DNA from: Linyphia triangularis
Taxonomy: Eukaryota > Arthropoda > Arachnida > Araneae > Linyphiidae
DNA: 64,000 nucleotides
Reading direction: 5' to 3'
Assembly: GCA_963978545.1 (NCBI GenBank)
Contig: OZ021724.1
Coordinates: 27,517,933-27,581,932, forward strand
Position 1 is the stretch's first letter; the number at the start of each line of letters is the position of its first letter. Positions 1 through 12,178 of this stretch are shown here, piece after piece. Position numbers and translations under genes: made by a program. The notes under the pieces are model-generated. The model searched no databases. It worked only from the letters and a program-made list of their open reading frames with translations, and was not told the DNA's origin.

Positions 1-97
1 CGTTTTTTTGGATTCTAAACTCTTTTGGATTATAATGATTAAATAATATATAAGGAGCAACTAAAACTAAAAAAAATATTAAAATTCGTGTAATTTG

Positions 98-105
98 GGA
101 TAAGA
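98..105. repeat. 8-bp target-site duplication, left of hAT element
   Basis: GGATAAGA abuts the left TIR and is repeated exactly at 2609-2616. Eight bases is the hAT-class length. Confidence 0.9.
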
Positions 106-2608
106 CAGCGTTTCTCAACCTTTCAGTATTCGCGACCCAGTTTTCAATCATAATTTTTATCGCGCCCCCGCTTACAATAAAATGTATACAACGATAATGT
201 ATATTGAGTATTTCGGATTCTGTTTTTAAACTGTTTTTAATTAACTGACAAAACAAGAGTAAAAGCGAGCCAACGTTGGCAAGAAACTACATCCGACATT
301 TTGCCAAACGGACGGTGAACACGACCGATGCCGTCTCGAGCATTCGCAGAGCAAATATGTTCTCAAAGGAAGAAAGAAAATGTTCGATAACACAAGTTTC
401 GATTCCAGTCAGTCTCATTCGAGTCGATCCTTCTATCGCTATCCAATCTATCGTGAATGTGTATGTTATACGTGTTTTCGTGTTAACTGCAATTCACAGT
501 ATTAAATAGTCACGGCAGCAGATTTATGCAGACTCATGGATACATTTTTAAGCGGAAATACGCGAGCATTAGACGATAGTCAAGCATCAACAAGTACACA
601 GACGAGCGAGGTTCCGAAAATAAAATTAAGAAAATATTCTCGAGAATACTTAAATTTTGCATTTACCCATAGTGAAGTAAATGAAGAAGAAAGGTCCCTG
701 TGTATCATTTGCACAAAATTATTGGCCGAAGACAGCATAAAACCTATTAAACTTTAACGACATTTGGAAACGCTTCATAGTGAATAAGTCAACAAACCCA
801 GAGAATTCTTCGAATTAAAATTTAAATCATATAAAAAGCAAAAATCATTTTTTAAAGAAACTTTGTCTGTGTATAAAAAGCTTTAATTGCATCTTACAAA
901 GTTTCATATAAAATAGCCAGATGTAAAAAACCTCAGAAGAGCTTATTTTACCAGCAGCAATGAGAATGTAGAAACTATGTTTGGAGATAATTTTTCAAAA
1001 CAAGTTCAGTTCATACCTCTTTCAAATGATACTGTAGTCCGTCGAATTGGTGATATAGCTGAAGATGTACAGTGTCAGAGCTTTTCTTGAAGTTGTGGGA
1101 CAAATTGTTTTCAATGCAGCTTGATAAAGCAACAGATAATAATGAAGATGCTCATTTAATTGCCTATGTTCGATTTTGTGATAATATGTCAGTAGTAGAA
1201 GAACTACTTTTCTGCAAACCAATAGAACTCCAAACAACAGCAGTCGCATTATTCGCTATTATAAATGATTTTACGAACGAGGCAAACATAGAATGAAAAA
1301 ATTGCGTCGGAATATGCACCGATGGTGCTCGTTCAATGTCCGGAATATTCCAAGGTATACAAGCACTTGCAAAACAAAAATCGCCTCAGTGCTTTCTGGA
1401 CACATTGCATGATCCACAGAGAAGGTTTGGCTTCGAAAGAAATGTGTCTTGGTCTGAATATAGTGTAAAGTACGGTTGTAATCGTAGTAAATTTTATAAA
1501 AATGAGATACCTGAAATCGAGAATCTTTGCCGCACTTTGTAAAGACCTGAGTTCAGTACATTCAGCGTTACTATTTTATTGCAAGACAAGATGAAAATTT
1601 TTTCAACTTGTTAATGAATTAAAAGAAGAAATCGCCATTTTCCTAGAAGAAGAAAACAGCCGAGAATTTTCGCGATAGTTTATTTTTGTTGAAATTGAGC
1701 TACTTGATTGACATATTCGAGAAATTAAATAACTTGAATCTTCAACTCCAAGGACCAAATACACTTATGTTGGATGCGAGTGATAAAGTTAATGCTTTAT
1801 GTAGAAAATTGGAATTGTGGCGCAGAAATTTAAAGCAAAAAAACCTAACAATGTTTGCTAATGTTGATGATTGTACTAAAACTTACAAGGCTGAAGAAGA
1901 ACATGTAAAAGTTGTTTTTGTAACCATTGAAAATCATTTAGCCATGCTGACAAAGAAATTTCATAAGTATTTTCTTGCTGACGACAAACTGATAGCAAGT
2001 TACGAGTGGGTTAGGGATCCATTTCATAAGACTCCCGAAGGACTCTCAATTGATGAGGAAGAAAAATTCGTAGACTTCACGACAAGTGTCGAAACCAAAA
2101 GACAATTTAGTAATAAATCAACTCTTTGAATTTTGAGCAGGATTAGAGAATGATTTTTCTGCACTAAAAGCAAGGGCATTTCGCATTCTATTACCATTTT
2201 CAACATCCTACCTTTATGAAACTGGGTTTTCTGCTATAGCTTCTTTGAAGACAAAATATAAATCTCGGCGAAATATAGAAACAGAACTGAGAGTGGCTAT
2301 ATCTCATATGAAGCCTTCCTTAAAAAAACTTTGCTCTGCAAGACAGGTCCAAGGAAACCACTAATAATTATTAAATTTGGTTTTAATTTAGTATGTTTTG
2401 ATTAAGTAAGTTTTGATTTAGTAAGCTGTTTTACTTTATTTGTTAAATATGTCGAAACGTATTTTGTTTTCTTTGTGTATGTGTGCTTTCCTTTCAGTCA
2501 TTTAATCAATTTTTTAAAATTATATTTTCTCTTGGATGTTCTCGCGCCTCCCTTCTTGTGTGCTCGCGCCCCCCTAGGGGGGTGCGCCCCACAGGTTGAG
2601 AATCGCTG
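106..2608 (+). mobile_element. Complete hAT-family DNA transposon (decayed)
   Basis: A 2.5-kb element with both ends present. The left end reads CAGCGTTTCTCAACC and the reverse complement of the right end reads CAGCGATTCTCAACC, 14 of 15 identical. The same 8 bp, GGATAAGA, lies directly outside both ends (98-105 and 2609-2616), which is the duplication length made by hAT transposases. The sub-terminal regions hold GC-rich runs such as GCGCCCCC on both sides. Inside is a degenerate BED-finger hAT transposase on the plus strand. The perfect target duplication argues for a fairly young insertion, while the broken reading frame shows it can no longer supply its own transposase. Confidence 0.93.
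536..2364 (+). pseudogene. hAT transposase pseudogene with BED zinc finger (ZBED5/SCAND3-like)
   Basis: The intact ancestor would have been a DNA-binding transposase that cuts and pastes the surrounding element. The N-terminus (536-757) has a BED-type finger start with the pair CIIC. An in-frame TAA replaces a lysine codon just after IKPIKL, and the finger resumes as RHLETLHSE at 759-785, so one base change broke it. The catalytic region follows at about 1072-1560: DKATDNNEDAHLIAY, then a TGA where tryptophan is expected, then NCVGICTDGARSMSG, then a frameshift into THCMIHREGLASKEM. The middle part (1686-2129) keeps a 147-residue open stretch including LDASDKVNALCRKLELW. The hAT C-terminal dimerisation region is at about 2170-2364 (LLPFSTSYLYETGFSAI, SLKTKYKSRRN) and ends in TAA. 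Several stops and at least three frame changes make it non-functional. Relatives of this family have been domesticated in animals, but the damage rules that out here. Confidence 0.9.
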
Positions 2609-2616
2609 GGATAAGA
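2609..2616. repeat. 8-bp target-site duplication, right of hAT element
   Basis: GGATAAGA directly after the right TIR, an exact copy of 98-105. Confidence 0.9.
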
Positions 2617-5600
2617 CCTTCTTACAGCGATTTCCCCTGTTACTGCGACGCTTCGTTAATCGTTGAGTAGCCGAAGTAGAGAGGGTATTTTAAAAATCCT
2701 AAAAAAAGGAGGGGGAAAAAAAAAAAAGGAAAAAAAACCAAAAAAACCCAGAAGGCTGCAAAGCTTAGACATTCCATAGGAAGGCCACTGGTCCGAGCCA
2801 AACTGGACCTCCAACGCGGTTCTAACTTTTTGCCATCATCAAAAAGTTCGCCTACGGTCGATAGGATAATAAGTACGTACAGAAACTAGTAAAAGAAAAG
2901 GGAATTCTTTTTAGGTTGATCTAAATTATCACAAAATATTAATAACTTGTGATACTTCGAAGTAAAAGCGGGAGTTCTGTAATTTAATTTCGCTTATTTT
3001 TTCTCAATGTAAATACGTAGTTTCTAGAAATAGATGACAAAAGTCTAGACCAAGCTTATTAAAGTAAAATCAAGACTTCTGTTATTCATAATAATGAAAA
3101 ATTTATATCCCCAAAGACAAATATACATTTTTGCTCTTGACAATTCCAAATCCACACACAACTCAATTGAAAATTAAATAAAAAAATCTGCGTATGGTGT
3201 ATAAAATAAAACTTATCATCAAAATAAAATACACACCTCATTCAAAGTTTACTCGATTCAATTCTCAGAGGTTTAGACGACACCATCCGTAAGATTTACA
3301 AATATATATATATATATTACATATATATATTTTTATAATATATATATTCATCTGTTGGTTATTTGTTCCGCGGATTCAAGATGAAAACATTGTCACACAA
3401 GCCCATTGCGCGTGTTTTCAAGAACGATATATTATGCATCTCGCCAATTTAAATCCGTTAAAAAATGCATATCCCCCTAGCGTTGGAGTTGTTTTATATA
3501 TATCATCGAAAATATCGAAATAGGTGCCTGAATTCGGAGATCTGTGCTTTTGGAAACGTTAGAGATTTCTGCTAGACACGAATGTAGTTTGGTGAGGTAT
3601 AGGAAAAAAAAATAGCTATAGAGGTATAGGAAAAAAATAGCTAAGCCCTTAGGGTAACAGCGAGGAATAGCAATTTTTTAACCTACGTTATGTATTTCGG
3701 ATGATTTTTTTATTATTAGGGTCGGAGATGGTAAGGGAATTTTGGACAGAAAATATTTATTCTTATTCCAAACAGTATGGATGTGAATATAGGGGATTGT
3801 TGTTTTTGTATAAATATTTCTTTTACTGTTTGGTATTTCAATCTGTTTTCCTTGTATTGAATTGATTGGTATGTTATATTTTTTATTGAGAGGTTGATCT
3901 AACATTGAACATATTTTTGATTTGAATTACTCATAAGTTAAGGTATGGTAATGCAAGTATTGCTTTTGGTAAAAGTTTACACGTTCGGAATGTCTCGGAG
4001 TCCAAAAAAGTGGCATAGAAAAAATGTGGTTGTTACAACTCCCGAACGGATTGATTTACGAAGTTCAAATTTTGTACAAAGGACAGTTGTGCTCATGGAA
4101 TCTGTCGGTTAAGGTTTTTGTGTCAAAATTTATTTTGCGCATAAGGTAGCTAACTGCCATTCAAAAACTCATGTTTTTAAGCAATTGCGAAGAAAACCCC
4201 ACCTTTAACAGTTTGAATCATAATCGCTGCTGGCAATGCCTTTTAAGGGTTTCTAAAAATATCCGATTCTCGGAATTCCTGTAATATTTTGATAAAAAAG
4301 GTTGTAAAAAGTTGAGAAACGATAGCCTTTAATCTAAAGTTTTCTTCTTTTAAGCATTGTCCGTCAACGACTGTTATCCGAAAAGATTAATGTAATAATT
4401 ATCACCAAAAGTAACACCAATTTCGTCAAGTTGGCGAACGTCTTGAATTTATATACTGCTATTGAGCATTTTCAGTGTTTGTCACTCTTTGTTAGTCTTT
4501 GACAAATTTAAAAATGAAATTTTAATAAATAAGATCTAACCAAATAAAATAAAAATTACCTTTTTTGATGATAGGGTTACCAATAGAATTTTATTAGAGT
4601 ACTGGTATCATATATATACTTTTTCGTAAATACATTACTAATTTGTCTAAAGATATAATTGTTATTTGTAAAGTTTAACATTTAAAACTGTAACTGGAGT
4701 TTTTGTAATATTTTTCATGAGATTTCTTGCAAAAAATCTCGCAAATTTGAAATTCACAATTTTGTCAGTCAGCATAATTCATTTCATATTACATGATAAT
4801 TAATCATTTGTAAGATACTTGAAATGAAATCTAAAGGATATTAATTATAATCAATATAACATTAGTATTTATTTCTATTCATTTCAGAGTTATTTTTGTA
4901 CCTCCATTCATTCATTATGTAACGTTTCCTAAAACATTAAAAACGTAGTTTTATTTAATCACAGTATCCCAACAAGCCATTAGCTTTCTTTATTAGTATC
5001 AACGCTAATACCTCGATTGCGTGAGGTTCACTAACTTGAAATCTCCTTTTTACTTGCACAAAGTGTTGAGCATTACCTTAAGAAGCTGTGATCAATGGAG
5101 ATCTCTAAAAAATAACATTGAAATTAAAGGCCTAAATATTTAAGGAGCTTGTAAGTAATGAAAATGAACTTATAAGTCCTGAGTGCATTTGTATAATAGT
5201 CATTCACTTAAAATCTTGGATTTCTTATACTTACTTAATGCAGCAGGTTTTTTTTTTTTTTTTTTTTTTTTTTGCGAGCCAATGTTTGTCAACGGTGAAA
5301 AGTAAAGTCAAAACTATTTGAAGTAAATTGGAAGAGATCTCACTATTTATTCTTTACTTATTAATAAATTAAATTGCAGAATCTGTGATTTTGTAAAATA
5401 TTGGTAGCATTATTAAATTTTTTGGAATAGCTACATATGTCCGATATCAAAACTACTTGTCTCTTTTTCTGTAGTTTTGAAAACTACATAACTAGCGGTA
5501 CCATCGCATTTAATAATGGTTAGAATTTTTTTATATTTTTTTGGAAGTTCATCAGAGTTAGATAGTATTTTTATTATAGAGGAATATAAGATTCCTTAGG

Positions 5601-5812
5601 TTTCTTCAACGTGCTTATATTGCAGTTTTCTTTTTTATAGTGCTGCCATCTACTGTGTACTATCGCAACTCCTGCCTTTACACTGTTAAATAATTTATCA
5701 ATCTTATATAGGAGAAAAGCTGCATCGGGGGGGGGGGGGGGGAAGAAAAGAAAAAAAAAAAAACACTGTTAAGAAATTTTAAATTAGAATATAAGAATCA
5801 ATAGTTATTTAC
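2617..5812. other. AT-rich intergenic or intronic DNA, nothing recognised
   Basis: No convincing gene or known repeat. It contains purine-rich low-complexity sequence (2700-2750), an alternating TA stretch (3301-3350), a short tandem pair built on GAGGTATAGG (about 3594-3645), a T run (about 5249-5272) and a G run (about 5727-5742) followed by A-rich sequence. The segment 2755-2880 is less AT-rich and unexplained. Confidence 0.5.
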
Positions 5813-5931
5813 GCAACTAGTGGGGAAAGTAATTCTTTTTCAAACGAGGTAAAATATTTATTTAACGAGTGCTAAAGCACGAGTCAAATAAGCTTTTACA
5901 GAATTTGAAAAAGTATTTTTCCACTTGTTGC
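5813..5931. repeat. Small imperfect palindrome (foldback or MITE-like)
   Basis: The two halves are imperfect reverse complements around a centre near 5873 (GTGCTAAAGCAC). The outer ends are GCAACTAGTGG on the left and CCACTTGTTGC on the right. Arms of about 55 bases could form a hairpin. No clear target duplication was found, so whether it moves as an element is inferred. Confidence 0.5.
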
Positions 5932-7017
5932 ATACAATATTTATTAATGTTGGCAACTCGAGTCAAGAAATTTCCTTTGAAAATATGTCATTTCAATGCT
6001 AAGACTATATAATATTTGATCACGAGGCGTGCGAGTAAGTACTTTTTCACTTTAATGAGGAAAAGCTATTTTACTGCACTTCTAGCGAAAAAGTACACCT
6101 TTCGCCACGATTTTTTATTCAAAATGATTAAAATAAAGTTTATTTCTTTTTGCAGGTTGTTATAAAAAATTAGGTTCAAATGTTTATTTAAATATCCTTT
6201 TAAAGACTCTAATATAAAATTTATATTGACAGTGATGATTACTAAGGACAAGATACACAAGGTATAGGATAATTAACTTGACTGAAGAATTTGCAATGTC
6301 ATGCTTTTCCTAGGTTTTTTCTTATACAAACTTTAATGAAGTTGGATTTGAGAAGCTATAGAATTTTGAAAATAAATATATACATTTCATATATACATAT
6401 ACATAGCTTCAAAATGACTACTTCGCATAATTTTTTTTTTTTATCTTAAACTATTTTTCAAAATTTTAGAATTAAAAAAAAATAATTTGGTAATGATAAT
6501 AATTGCAGTTATTGAATTCGTGAAATTCTAATAACAATACAAGAATTCAAATATCAAAGACAAATTAAAGGTTAATGTAATAGATAATAATTCATTAACT
6601 TTCATTTACAGAAACAATTATAATTAAAATTGTAAAAATAATTGTAATTTTATTGAGTAATTACCCAATATTTGCATTACTCTTTAAACACTATCAAGAA
6701 TAATTAATTAAGTAAAAAACTTTTATGTATTTTACTGAACATTTTAATGCATTTTCTTACTTCGAGCAAAACATTAATGGATTTTTTCAAACATGAATTG
6801 TCCTGTTAAAAAATAAATACAGCTCTTTTCTAATGACAGGGAAAAAATAATTTAAATGCATTTAATTAAATAAGTTTAGTATGTTACAATTAACTAACTA
6901 TTAAATCTTAATTGAATCTTAATTGAAAAATGCTAATTTTAATAAATTGTAATCGAATGTTTCCAGGACAAAAAGATTAATTGGTGTAATGGAAATTTTT
7001 ATTTATTTTTATATTTC
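5932..7017. other. AT-rich DNA, nothing recognised
   Basis: No gene or repeat identified. The part at 6010-6110 repeats the motif GAAAAAGTAC in both orientations and may be a relic related to the palindrome upstream. Confidence 0.4.
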
Positions 7018-7019
7018 TA

Positions 7020-7551
7020 CAGAGTCTTTCAAAAAGTACTCCCTAACTTGGAAGAGACATTACTTATAAACAGTGCGCGACATAAAGAAGAGACCAGAGG
7101 TGTGATGAATAGAAAGATATAGAATCTTAAATACACCGAGTTGTAATATTGATTGATAAGGAAAATGTGATGACGGCTAAATAAGGTTTATCGATGATGC
7201 TTATTTTCATTTGGACGGATTTGTCAATAAAAAAAGCTGGTGAATATTTGGCACTAAAAACCCATCCGTGTGATTTGAAAAACCATTGCATTCTGCAAAA
7301 GCGACCGTTTGGGATGCACTATCTAACAAAGGACATCATATCGCACTTTTTCATGAATGGAACGATGAACTCATTCCGATATATTCAGATTTTACAACGA
7401 TTTCTTGCCACATTTCAATATTTTACAATTTTGCAAACTGGTTCATTTTAAATTTCATACCTTTCCATCCAACATATCACAAGTCGTTTTTTTGTGTCTC
7501 CCACTGTTTATCAGTTTACTCATTCTACGGAATCTTTTCTGAAACAACCTG
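7020..7551 (+). mobile_element. Mariner-like (Tc1/mariner superfamily) element, 532-bp internally deleted copy
   Basis: TA dinucleotides flank the element at 7018-7019 and 7552-7553. The left end begins CAGAGTCTTTCAAAAAG and the right end finishes CTTTTCTGAAACAACCTG, imperfect inverted repeats. Between them lies a fragment of the middle of a transposase. Other copies of the family are at 53,840, 56,501, 57,030, 60,462 and 60,686. The only other copy with both ends, at 53,840, is about the same length once its insert is removed, so this is probably an amplified non-autonomous derivative and not a randomly broken full element. Confidence 0.75.
7190..7451 (+). pseudogene. Transposase middle-domain fragment of the mariner-like family
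   Basis: The translation FIWTDLSIKKAGEYLALKTH followed by CILQKRPFGMHYLTKDIISH matches the block in the sister copies (WLTNDVHFNSDGNVNKQNW at 54,008 and KVTVWAALFYKGMIGFFF at about 61,709). It represents the region around the first catalytic acid of a DDE/D transposase. The N-terminal DNA-binding part and the rest of the catalytic domain are absent, so no product is expected. Confidence 0.6.
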
Positions 7552-7553
7552 TA

Positions 7554-7893
7554 AGTATTCGAATATTATTTTTAAATTTTAAGGGTACTTGGTATCCCTT
7601 GTTTTCCCAAAAAATAACAAAAATATAAATTTTCTATTTTTTTCGTGTTTATAATCTTTGAAACTTTCTCCTTATTCTGGAAATTTTTTGAGCTGATCCG
7701 GTAACTCCGGTAACTGCAGTTGCAGAAAAACTATATTTCTATGGAGAATTTAACATTGCTGCAATAGCTCCCTCGATGTTTCGAAAGCATTTTTCTCTGT
7801 TCCTGATTTTTTAAATTCTCACCTTACTCAAAATGCTAAAACTTTAGCAAATATGAATGAAATGATTTTGTGTGTGTGTCATTCTTAATACCT

Positions 7894-7924
<31 letters not shown>

Positions 7925-10362
7925 TAGGTATGGATTTTTAAATAAAATAAATTTTTTTTTCTTACAAATTTAAATGTTGAAAAATACCCGTTTTTTAAGC
8001 TTTTTTTACAAATAGGTATAGTAATCATCGTTTTTCTCGAAAACCATTTTACTTAAAATCCGATGCCTAAAAAATTAGAGTAATATTTCTAGAAACATAT
8101 TTTTTAAAAAATCCAGGAAAAAATATTGAAAAATGAAAAAGAAGATAGAATTTGAAATTTGATGGATTTTTAAATTTTTTTTTTAAATTTTGAAAATTTA
8201 AAGCACTATGTAAAATTTTTTTGCAAATAAAATCTAGTTCTTATTTAGTAATACTTCCAAATATGTAAAAAGTATAATTTTAAAAGCTCAAATATAAAAA
8301 AAAAGTTTGAAGTTACAAGTCCCCCTGAACATGTATGTGTCATTGATGACAAGCGTGTTTTGAACTTTGTAGGGTAAACAGACCGATTATGAAATCATTA
8401 CCATATATTAGACACTTATACACTTCCTAAGAGTTAGGAGGAGACCTAGAAGTGACCATTGAAATTAATTGTGCTCTTTGTAATCTGGGGTACTTATGTT
8501 AGCATCTTATAAATTATTTATCGGAAAGTGTTTTTTTGTGAGGATATATTTTTTTCTCTTTATACATTTTTTTTTTTAAATGACATGCCTATTTACGTTA
8601 TAAGATTTTTTTTTTATGTACAGTTTATTTAACATTGCAAACTGTGTTATTTGCTTGAAAATCGAAGTTAATTTTGTTTATTTAGGTACTCTATCAGACA
8701 AGACTCCGTATATAGAGAGTATTTTGGTTATACTATGAGACAACACTCTATGTAAGAGAGGCGTCGACTCGGCTGGCAATTGTCCTTCCCTCCTCTTTCG
8801 TCGTATTTTCAACTATGCATAATAAATAAATGTATTACTTGTCTTAAAGATGTAGTTCTCCATTAAAAAATACATTCATTATTTGATGATAAATGCAATT
8901 CAAATGTTAGAAATTTCCATTGGATACTCAGTGATGGATTTAAGGGATATGATTTATCACCAGACTAATTAGTGTACGTGCCGTGCCAAGTTCTGCTTTC
9001 CATATCAAATTTCATTACATCGCTCAGAAATAAAAGTACCCGAATGAACTTCTCAAAAAATTATTATTATTATTAAAATTATTAATTATTATTATTATTA
9101 CTTTAAATACACTGGTCACGCACGAGTCTACAAGTTATTCTTATTTCTCCTTCAGTAAATGTTTAAATATACGTAATTAATTTTTAGTATTTTTTTCAAG
9201 AGTACTATTTGCCAAGAATCTTGATTATTTTTCAATAACTATCCAATGACATAACAAACTAAAGATGTTTTTGAATATAAAATTATACATTGAAATATCC
9301 TTTCACAGAATTATTATACCTAAATTAACTATTTCTTTTAATTAATCTCTCTTTATTTACGCTTATTTACCTATTATTACTATTTATCTTAAATAAATGT
9401 CTTACTATTATCTTAAGTAAATGGAAGCTTTTTATCACTATTTATTTAAGTAAATTAATAGTAATAAAAAGATTAAATAAGGAGCTTAAAAAACTTACAC
9501 TAATATAAGTATTTTTTAATACGAAACATGAAATATCTTTTTCTCTGTAAAAACAAGCAAGTTGGAAGTACACTTTATTACATTTTTAGCTTGAATATAT
9601 GCATAAAATAATTAAGTTTGAACAAATGCGAAGTAGAATTTGCAGATGTGAGTAAAACAATAAAGCTACTTTTTTATTTAAGACCAGACCTTATCGATAT
9701 GAAATAATTTGTCTTTTTGTCTTAAAAAGGTTCTAAGTATATATTGTTTAAAAAATATCTCTGAAAGTCATTAATATTTCATAATTTTTAGTTTTCTGTT
9801 GAAGAAAGGATAATTTTTCTTGTAAACATACAAACACTTTTTCAATGCTATTTCAAATTAGGATCATGTAATATCTCATTCTAGAAATTGTTATACAATT
9901 AGAAATAACATCAATTTCTCTTAATTTAATTATTTAATTTATTGTTAGGATATTGTCTTATAATTTGAAAATAGAATAATTTGAATGTTAGATAATTATA
10001 GAAAATATATATAAGCTAAGTTTCCGAATTTCTTTTATTATATACAGTCTAATTGAAAATTTAATTAAATTAAAAAGTAAATTTAATTGTAGATACACAT
10101 ATATGTTATTTTAAAATCACAATAAAATAATTTAATTGAAAACAAATTGAAATGTTTTAGTAATGCTCAGCTACATACATACATATTTTATACTGTGGAT
10201 GTTTATTTCTTTTATAGAAAATCATACATTTTGACGAGTCTTATAAAGCTGTAAACAAGCAACAATTGCTTTTTAAGAGAACAAATATATTTTAAGAAAC
10301 AAGGAATTGCCGTTAGTGGTTAAACGCGCACAAAATTAGCAATTTAAGCATTCAAAATATAT
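7554..10362. other. AT-rich DNA, nothing recognised
   Basis: No gene or known repeat. It includes an A run at 7899-7923, a T-rich part at 8520-8610 and an ATT-repeat tract at 9060-9105. Confidence 0.45.
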
Positions 10363-10584
10363 TTGTTGCGTTATTGTATAACGGAGTTAAAACTTAATCT
10401 TGTTTACTCAATTTATGATCCACTTAACAATAAACTTGAAGAGAGAACTTTTAGAGCTCTGAGAATACTGTCAACCGAAACTTATGTACGTTTAGACAAT
10501 TCAGTTACACATGGCATTCACATGGAATTAAGCGAGTTGGCCCTGACGCAAGTGTTGTCTGAATTAACAAGTCCTAAGATTTAA
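10363..10584 (+). CDS. Unrecognised short open frame, doubtful
   Basis: A 73-codon frame opening with TTG and ending in TAA. Its translation has balanced composition (for example IYDPLNNKLEERTFRALRIL and NSVTHGIHMELSELALTQVL) and is less AT-biased than neighbouring chance frames. I recognise no family and see no ATG start, splice signals or flanking exons that would make a gene. It may be a decayed exon or a chance frame. Confidence 0.15.
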   Translation: MLRYCITELKLNLVYSIYDPLNNKLEERTFRALRILSTETYVRLDNSVTHGIHMELSELALTQVLSELTSPKI

Positions 10585-10985
10585 TTTGAATGCGTATGTT
10601 TGAAATTTTAATTCATATTATACATCCTGTTCGAGTTTGGAAATGAATAAATTTCTAAAAATCCCACACTGAATTGTTTCGAGTGCCTTAGATGTGTAGT
10701 ATTGTTAAGTAAATAGTAAAATTAAATATTTGATTTGCAAATACCTAATGAGGCCTTTGCTGTGATTTGTTTACATATTATGAAACTTTCTACTTTAGTA
10801 CTGTTTAAGGTTGACTTACTGTGTTTATTTAAATATTTCGAAGAACTGCTTTTTTCTAGAAAGTATTGTTACTGATTTATCCCATTGTGTAATACATGAG
10901 CGATGATGTTATGGACGACTAACTTATTTAGTAATACTGATAAAAGAGATATTTAGAAATTTTATTATATTTTACGGATAATTAC

Positions 10986-12178
10986 TAGATACTGTGACTC
11001 CCGCCAAGTTGTCTAGTTTTGCCTGTTGCAGTAGAAACAAGACTAGTCTCATTTCTATGGTAACAGAAAATGCTGGTATACTTGGTGGGAGCTATTCTTG
11101 TGATAGACAGAGTATCTATTAGTATTATTTTTTTACATACAATTAGTAGACACTGTCTTATAGCTCCCACCAAGTTGTCTAGCTTTGTCTGTTGCCGTAA
11201 AAACAAGACTAATTTCATTTCTATGGCAACAGACAATGCTAGTAAACTTGGCGAGAGCTATTCTTGTGATAGACAGAGTGTCTACTAGTATTGTTTTGTA
11301 CATACAATTAGTAGACACTGTCTTATAGCTCCCACCAAGTTGTCTAGCTTTGTCTGTTGCCGTAAAAACAAGACTAATTTCATTTCTATGGCAACAGACA
11401 ATGCTAGTAAACTTGGCGAGAGCTATTCTTGTGATAGACAGAGTGTCTACTAGTATTGTTTTGTACATACAATTAGTAGACACTGTCTTATAGCTCCCAC
11501 CAAGTTGTCTAGCTTTGTCTGTTGCCGTAAAAACAAGACTAATTTCATTTCTATGGCAACAGACAATGCTAGTAAACTTGGCGAGAGCTATTCTTGTGAT
11601 AGACAGAGTGTCTACTAGTATTGTTTTGTACATACAATTAGTAGACACTGTCTTATAGCTCCCACCAAGTTGTCTAGCTTTGTCTGTTGCCGTAAAAACA
11701 AGACTAATTTCATTTCTATGGCAACAGACAATGCTAGTAAACTTGGCGAGAGCTATTCTTGTGATAGACAGAGTGTCTACTAGTATTGTTTTGTACATAC
11801 AATTAGTAGACACTGTCTTATAGCTCCCACCAAGTTGTCTAGCTTTGTCTGTTGCCGTAAAAACAAGACTAATTTCATTTCTATGGCAACAGACAATGCT
11901 AGTAAACTTGGCGAGAGCTATTCTTGTGATAGACAGAGTGTCTACTAGTATTGTTTTGTACATACCATTAGTAGACACTGTCTTATAGCTCCCACCAAGT
12001 TGTCTAGCTTTGTCTGTTGCCGTAAAAACAAGACTAATTTCATTTCATGGCAACAGACAATGCTAGTAAACTTGGCGAGAGCTATTCTTGTGATAAACAG
12101 AGTATCTACTAGTATTATTTTTTACATTCAATTAGTAGACACTCTCTTATAGCTCCCTCCAAGTTGTCTAGTATTGTA
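10986..12178. repeat. 165-bp satellite array, about 7 units, each a self-complementary hairpin
   Basis: The landmark AGACACTGTCTTATAGCTCC recurs at 11148, 11313, 11478, 11643, 11808, 11973 and, altered, at 12137. That is a period of 165 (last step 164), and a more diverged unit starts near 10986. The central units are almost identical, while the first and last have drifted. Within each unit the half starting GTAGACACTGTC is the imperfect reverse complement of the half ending GACAGAGTGTCTAC, with arms of about 55-64 bases and a loop of about 22. Because 165 is a multiple of 3, a 281-codon minus-strand frame runs through the array; it is an artefact of the repeat. Confidence 0.95.

Noticed and set aside
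2475..2666. A 63-codon plus-strand frame at the end of the first element
   Set aside because: It spans the hAT right terminus and target duplication, so it is not a gene.
3950..4330. A possible transposon fragment with mixed composition
   Set aside because: No terminal repeats, target duplication, coding similarity or second copy could be found in the window.
11133..11978. A 281-codon minus-strand frame in the 11-12 kb region, the longest in the window
   Set aside because: It runs through identical 165-bp satellite units. The unit length is a multiple of three, so the frame stays open by arithmetic, and the peptide is a simple repeat with no start context.
11133..12178. CRISPR-like array (regular repeats)
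   Set aside because: The units are contiguous 165-bp monomers without unique spacers, in an evidently eukaryotic sequence.
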